DNA from: Candidatus Competibacteraceae bacterium
GTDB taxonomy: Bacteria; Pseudomonadota; Gammaproteobacteria; Competibacterales; Competibacteraceae
Assembly: GCA_012032855.1 (NCBI GenBank)
Contig: JAAUQA010000071.1
Location: 1 to 10,516 of the forward strand
Direction of reading: 5' to 3'
DNA length: 10,516 nt
Shown here: one piece after another, positions 7,039 to 10,516 of the stretch
Layout: each line of letters starts with the position of its first letter
Position numbering within the stretch: position 1 is the first letter of the stretch
The notes under the pieces: model-generated
Databases searched by the model: none
What the model saw: the letters and a program-made list of their open reading frames with translations, nothing else
What the model was told of the DNA's origin: nothing
Translations under genes and position numbers: made by a program

Positions 7039-8907
7039 ATGACCTATCAAACCAGTGTCAAACACGTTGAAAGAGTCGAGCCCGTTTTTCCGGATTATGT
7101 CAAGAATAAGAAACTCCGCGAATGGGTAACCGAAGTGGCGGCCCTGACGCAGCCGGAAAACATCTATTGGTGCGACGGCTCTGAGGAAGAATACGACCGG
7201 CTCTGCGCCGAGATGGTGGCAGCGGGCAGCATGCGTAAGCTTAACGAAGCCAAGCGTCCCAACAGTTATTTAGTGCTTTCGGATCCCAGCGACGTCGCTC
7301 GCGTCGAGGATCGTACCTTTATCTGTAGCGTTCACAAACATGATGCCGGTCCGACTAACAACTGGGAACCCCCGGCGGAGATGAAGGAAAAGCTGGGCCA
7401 GCTGTTCAAGGGCTGTATGCGGGGTCGTACCATGTACGTCGTCCCCTTCAGCATGGGGCCGCTCGGCTCGCCCATCTCGCATATCGGGGTCGAACTCAGC
7501 GATTCTCCTTATGTCGCCGTCAATATGCGCATCATGACTCGTATGGGTCGTGGAGCACTCGATGTATTGGGCGAGGACGGTGATTTCGTCGAATGTATGC
7601 ACACGGTGGGTGCGCCCTTGGAACCGGGCCAAAACGATGTGCCCTGGCCGTGCAATGACGAAAAATACATTGTGCATTTCCCCGAAGACAATGCGATCTG
7701 GTCATACGGCAGTGGCTACGGCGGTAATGCCTTGCTCGGTAAGAAATGCTTTGCACTGCGCATCGCTTCCAGCATGGGCCGGGAACAGGGTTGGTTAGCC
7801 GAACACATGTTGATTCTGGGCGTCGAGTCTCCCAAAGGCGAAAAAACCTATGTGGCTGCGGCGTTCCCGAGTGCCTGCGGCAAGACCAACTTTGCTATGT
7901 TGATCCCGCCCAAATCCTTCAATGGTTGGAAGGTGACCACCGTCGGCGATGACATTGCCTGGATCAAACCGGGTCCTGACGGACGCTTGTACGCCATTAA
8001 TCCGGAAGCCGGATTTTTCGGTGTAGCTCCCGGCACCTCGGAAAAATCCAATCCCAATGCACTGGCCACCTTGAAAGAGAATTGCATCTTTACCAATGTG
8101 GCCTTGACCCCGGACGGCGATGTCTGGTGGGAGGATTTGACCGATGAACCGCCGGCGGAATTGACCGATTGGCGCGGCCAAGCCTGGACCCCGGATTCCG
8201 GTCGTCCGGCAGCGCACCCGAATTCCCGTTTTACCGCTCCTGCAGCGCAATGCCCCTGCATTGATCCAGCCTGGGAAGATCCTGCCGGCGTACCGATCAG
8301 CGCCTTTATCTTCGGCGGTCGGCGCAGCACGGCGGTTCCGTTGGTGTTACAGGCCAGAGGGTGGAATCACGGCGTTTACATGGGCGCGACCATGGGTTCC
8401 GAAACCACCGCCGCTCAAGCCGGTGCGCAAGGTAAGGTCCGCCGCGACCCGATGGCCATGTTGCCATTCTGCGGTTATCACGTCGGCGATTATTTCGATC
8501 ATTGGTTGGATGTCGGCCACAAGCTATTCAATCCGCCGCGCATTTTCTGCGTAAACTGGTTCCGCAAGGACGAAAACGGCAAATTCATCTGGCCGGGTTT
8601 TGGCGAGAACATGCGGGTATTGGAATGGATCCTGGACCGTACCCACGGTCATGGCGGCGCTATCGAAAGTCCGCTCGGATGGATGCCGGCTTACGAAGAC
8701 ATCGATTGGGAAGGACTGGATTTTTCGCGGGAAAAATTCAACGAAATGATGTCAGTAGATCGCAAAGCCTGGATTGATGAATTGCTCTCTCATGAAGAAC
8801 TGTTCATCCAGATCTATGATCGCTTACCCAAGGAATTGGCGGTGCTGAGAGAACTGCTGCTCGCCAGCCTCTACCGTTCCCCGGAACGCTGGCATTTGCC
8901 TGCTTAA
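7039..8907 (+). CDS. pckG: Phosphoenolpyruvate carboxykinase (GTP)
   Basis: This enzyme interconverts oxaloacetate plus GTP with phosphoenolpyruvate, CO2 and GDP, the entry step of gluconeogenesis, in the cytoplasm. The protein is 622 residues, the normal length for the GTP family. Motifs seen: RVEDRTF with substrate-binding Arg near 88, the P-loop with active-site Cys FPSACGKTN (276-284), the metal-binding kinase-2 motif VGDDIAWI (302-309), [14 protein letters not shown], and the guanine-binding region [20 protein letters not shown] followed by [14 protein letters not shown] (from about 497). ATG at 7039 is chosen because GGAG lies 9 nt upstream and [15 protein letters not shown] is a typical N-terminus; the open frame reaches back to a GTG at 6940, but those 33 residues are unlike the family. 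The gene is uninterrupted, unlike most neighbours, and appears to be a single-gene unit ending at a strong hairpin. Confidence 0.97.
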   Translation: MTYQTSVKHVERVEPVFPDYVKNKKLREWVTEVAALTQPENIYWCDGSEEEYDRLCAEMVAAGSMRKLNEAKRPNSYLVLSDPSDVARVEDRTFICSVHKHDAGPTNNWEPPAEMKEKLGQLFKGCMRGRTMYVVPFSMGPLGSPISHIGVELSDSPYVAVNMRIMTRMGRGALDVLGEDGDFVECMHTVGAPLEPGQNDVPWPCNDEKYIVHFPEDNAIWSYGSGYGGNALLGKKCFALRIASSMGREQGWLAEHMLILGVESPKGEKTYVAAAFPSACGKTNFAMLIPPKSFNGWKVTTVGDDIAWIKPGPDGRLYAINPEAGFFGVAPGTSEKSNPNALATLKENCIFTNVALTPDGDVWWEDLTDEPPAELTDWRGQAWTPDSGRPAAHPNSRFTAPAAQCPCIDPAWEDPAGVPISAFIFGGRRSTAVPLVLQARGWNHGVYMGATMGSETTAAQAGAQGKVRRDPMAMLPFCGYHVGDYFDHWLDVGHKLFNPPRIFCVNWFRKDENGKFIWPGFGENMRVLEWILDRTHGHGGAIESPLGWMPAYEDIDWEGLDFSREKFNEMMSVDRKAWIDELLSHEELFIQIYDRLPKELAVLRELLLASLYRSPERWHLPA

Positions 8908-8919
8908 TTGCTGCTTTAC

Positions 8920-8942
8920 GGAGGCGCGCAAAGCGCGCCTCC
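8920..8942. terminator. Hairpin terminator between convergent pckG and the nnrS operon
   Basis: GGAGGCGCGC (8920-8929) and its exact complement (8933-8942) close an AAA loop, 12 bp beyond the pckG stop. The downstream tract on the + strand is ATTCTCTC, so the U run is weak, but the 10-bp GC stem is very stable. The minus-strand operon ends at 8954, so it may serve both sides. Confidence 0.7.
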
Positions 8943-8953
8943 ATTCTCTCGTC

Positions 8954-9142
8954 CTATTGAATATCAGATAAATCGGCTTGGCGCAGGACTTTCTCCAGGT
9001 CCAATGTGCTAATCGCCTGCATGGCATATTCCCAACGACCTTCCGCACAAAGTCCGCTGATTCCAGCATCCTCATACGCTTCAAGCGCTGCTTCCAAACA
9101 GGCGGCACGGACCCGCTCTGCTAGCTCAGTTTTGTCTGTCAA
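8954..9142 (-). CDS. Small conserved-looking hypothetical protein (62 aa)
   Basis: A 62-residue soluble protein, predicted mostly helical and rich in Ala, Leu and Glu. The core reads RVRAACLEAALEAYEDAGIS, followed by GLCAEGRWEYAMQAISTLDL. I recall similar small proteins of unknown function in proteobacteria but cannot name a family. It has two Cys and no recognisable metal-binding motif, signal peptide or membrane segment. The start is TTG at 9142, which overlaps the end of nnrS by 17 nt, and no strong ribosome binding site is seen, so translation is probably coupled to nnrS. The position at the end of the nnrS operon suggests a linked role, but that is inference only. Confidence 0.65.
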   Translation of the reverse strand: MTDKTELAERVRAACLEAALEAYEDAGISGLCAEGRWEYAMQAISTLDLEKVLRQADLSDIQ

Positions 9143-10309
9143 TATTAGCCCGGCTTCCGTCGATCCGAGGTTGAATCAGGATAGGCGTGTAGTAAATAAC
9201 GAATAGCGCGAAGGCTACCGCCCATAACAGTCCCGAGACGACGAGTCCCGACCAATAAAACACCGGGATAGCGATAGGGACCATGATCCTCAGGATCGCG
9301 CTCGCATTAATGAGGACAAATGCAATAGTGATTGAGGATGTCGCCACAATAGTACGTCCGGTGTGAGCCAACGCCACGCGGCTCATCATGCCCAGCGTCA
9401 GGCTGCCGATTGCGCCGACGGTCAAGGCATGAACGGCCGTGCTGGGAGTGATCCACGGCACTACACCAACAAGTCCCTTTAGAACAAGGGCGACAATAAT
9501 CCATGCATAGCCAGCGTATAAAATCCACAGCATCGGTATTCGCAGGGTGGCAAGGAATCGCCAATGCCACATCCGTACAATGTTGACCGCCGCTGCTAGT
9601 ATTGCTGCCGGACCAGCCAAGGCAGATAAAACGGGAAAAGATCAATGACCAGCACCAGCATGACTAAGCCAATAGCTGCTTTATCCGCCCAGTCGATGCG
9701 GCGAACTTGGGCATCAGGTAGCACGCTAGTGGCGAAAAAGGGGATGACTCGACCACCAATCACGACCATGATCAACATGATGGCATTGAGGGCGAACTGT
9801 TGCGCACGGACACTTCCAACGGTGATTACGCCCAGTGCTTGGAGGTGGATCACTAGATTAGCAACCGCCAGCGCTAGCAAGAGAGCTGGAAAAATAAGAT
9901 TGCGGAAATTGCCTGATCGCCATAACGGGATGAACAGCACTCCGGCAAGAACCGGTAGAAACGACACATCAATCATCGCCACCAGCCATGCCGGTAAGCC
10001 GATATTGAAGGTCAGCGTGATGCGAGCCGCCACCCACAGCACTGTTAACCCGGCGAGTAACGGTCCGGTGGCCGTGATAATACCGGTCCAGTTACTCACC
10101 GCGGTCAGAAGAAAACCGGCAACAACCGCCATTGTGTAGCCGAATAACATTTCATGGGTATGCCAACCCATAAACCCTAAATAGGTCGGTGCCGGCCAAA
10201 GCCCGGCAAAGATTGCTAACCACAGCAGGATAAGCAGTGTAGCAAAGACACCGGCTAGGAGAAAAAACGATCGAAAGCCTAGATTGAACAGGGGATGTTG
10301 CAATATCAC
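9126..10309 (-). CDS. nnrS: NnrS family haem/copper membrane protein, one frameshift
   Basis: NnrS is an integral inner-membrane haem- and copper-containing protein linked to nitric oxide metabolism and protection against nitrosative stress, often near denitrification genes. The repaired protein is about 394 residues, the usual length, and almost entirely hydrophobic, consistent with the family's roughly 12 membrane helices. Signatures are PLFNLGFRSFF at the N-terminus, GWHTHEMLFGYTMAVVAGF (likely haem/metal His residues), GGRVIPFFATSVLP, and in the second part PMLWILYAGYAW, AVHALTVGAIGSLTLGMMSR and LAHTGR. The frame breaks at about 9613-9618: VIDLFPFYLPWL must pass to GPAAILAAAVNIVR, which needs one added base near a GG. 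The GTG start at 10309 overlaps the stop of the upstream NuoB-like gene by 4 nt, indicating translational coupling. Confidence 0.88.
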
Positions 10310-10516
10310 GTGGTGGACTCCTGAACGGTCAGCAGGGCTAACAGTCCTTCCAGTAATTGAGTTGGGTCCGGCGGACAGCCGCTGATATGCAGATCAACCG
10401 GGATTACCTCCGCCACGCCCCCGACACAGGCATAGCTGCCGCGAAACAGCCCGCCGTCTCTCCCGCACTCGCCAACTGCAACCACCCACTTGGGATCGGG
10501 TGTGGCTTGGTAGGTG
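10306..10516 (-). CDS. NuoB/HycG-like Fe-S subunit (partial, 3' end of the gene)
   Basis: Only the last 69 residues are in the window; the gene continues beyond its right end. The sequence PKWVVAVGECGRDGGLFRGS, then VGGVAEVIPVDLHISGCPP, ending in a helical LLEGLLALLTV, matches the C-terminal half of the NADH:quinone oxidoreductase 20-kDa subunit family. Two of the expected Fe-S ligands are visible: Cys in GEC and Cys in GCPP. The DGGLFRGSYA stretch looks closer to the small subunits of hydrogenase-4/formate hydrogenlyase-like complexes (HyfI, HycG) than to respiratory NuoB, where SGGM/SGGI is usual. The family transfers electrons through a membrane-attached complex. It overlaps nnrS by 4 nt (GTGA), so the two are in one operon, and more complex subunits are expected upstream. 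Confidence 0.8.
   Translation of the reverse strand, partial: TYQATPDPKWVVAVGECGRDGGLFRGSYACVGGVAEVIPVDLHISGCPPDPTQLLEGLLALLTVQESTT

Noticed and set aside
9645..10139. 164-codon + strand frame inside nnrS
   Set aside because: Shadow of a membrane protein gene; the minus strand carries all the NnrS signatures.

Overview
The window looks like bacterial chromosome, most likely from a gammaproteobacterium. A PilU-type twitching ATPase, a GTP-dependent PEP carboxykinase, NnrS and a PhoPQ-activated (PqaA-type) hydrolase occur together, and base composition is moderate. This assignment is an inference from gene content; no rRNA or other phylogenetic marker is present. I see no tRNA, rRNA, CRISPR array, transposase or phage gene.

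Layout, left to right. Bases 1-108 form an imperfect inverted repeat enclosing two small hairpins, a compact palindromic element with no coding explanation. Next on the + strand come a DUF1439-like (YceB-like) gene (227-749), a spacer with a plausible promoter and a dyad, pilU (932-2105), and a GH13 alpha-amylase-like gene (2126-3615) 20 nt behind it. A perfect 16-bp-stem terminator at 3807-3843 separates these from a convergent minus-strand gene (3852-5978). That gene encodes a secreted PqaA-family alpha/beta hydrolase whose C-terminus carries about four and a half FG-GAP-like repeats of 49 residues (147 bp). A CHRD-domain protein with an unresolved 5' end (about 6223-6651) is divergent from it. 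A gene-free stretch holds a terminator-like hairpin, a possible extended -10 promoter and a leader hairpin ahead of pckG (7039-8907), which ends at a hairpin terminator. From the right edge a minus-strand operon converges on pckG: a NuoB/HycG-like Fe-S subunit (cut by the window end), nnrS overlapping it by 4 nt, and a 62-aa protein overlapping nnrS.

A striking property of the window is the number of single-base frame breaks. The DUF1439-like gene, pilU, the GH13 gene (four breaks within 65 bp), the hydrolase (two), nnrS and probably the CHRD gene each read through cleanly once one or a few bases are added or removed. pckG and the 62-aa gene are intact. Several breaks lie in short homopolymer runs. 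One is proven internally: the 147-bp repeat period becomes 148 exactly where an extra G breaks the frame. The simplest reading is sequencing or assembly indels, with real gene decay as the alternative. I therefore give whole-gene spans rather than fragments.

Functionally the window combines surface motility (pilU), alpha-glucan or glucoside metabolism (GH13), gluconeogenesis (pckG), envelope or secreted proteins (DUF1439-like, hydrolase-repeat fusion, CHRD) and a nitric-oxide/respiration-linked operon. Apart from the NuoB-like/nnrS/62-aa operon and perhaps pilU-GH13, neighbours do not form an obvious single pathway. The most unusual items are the hydrolase-repeat fusion and the nested palindrome at the left edge.
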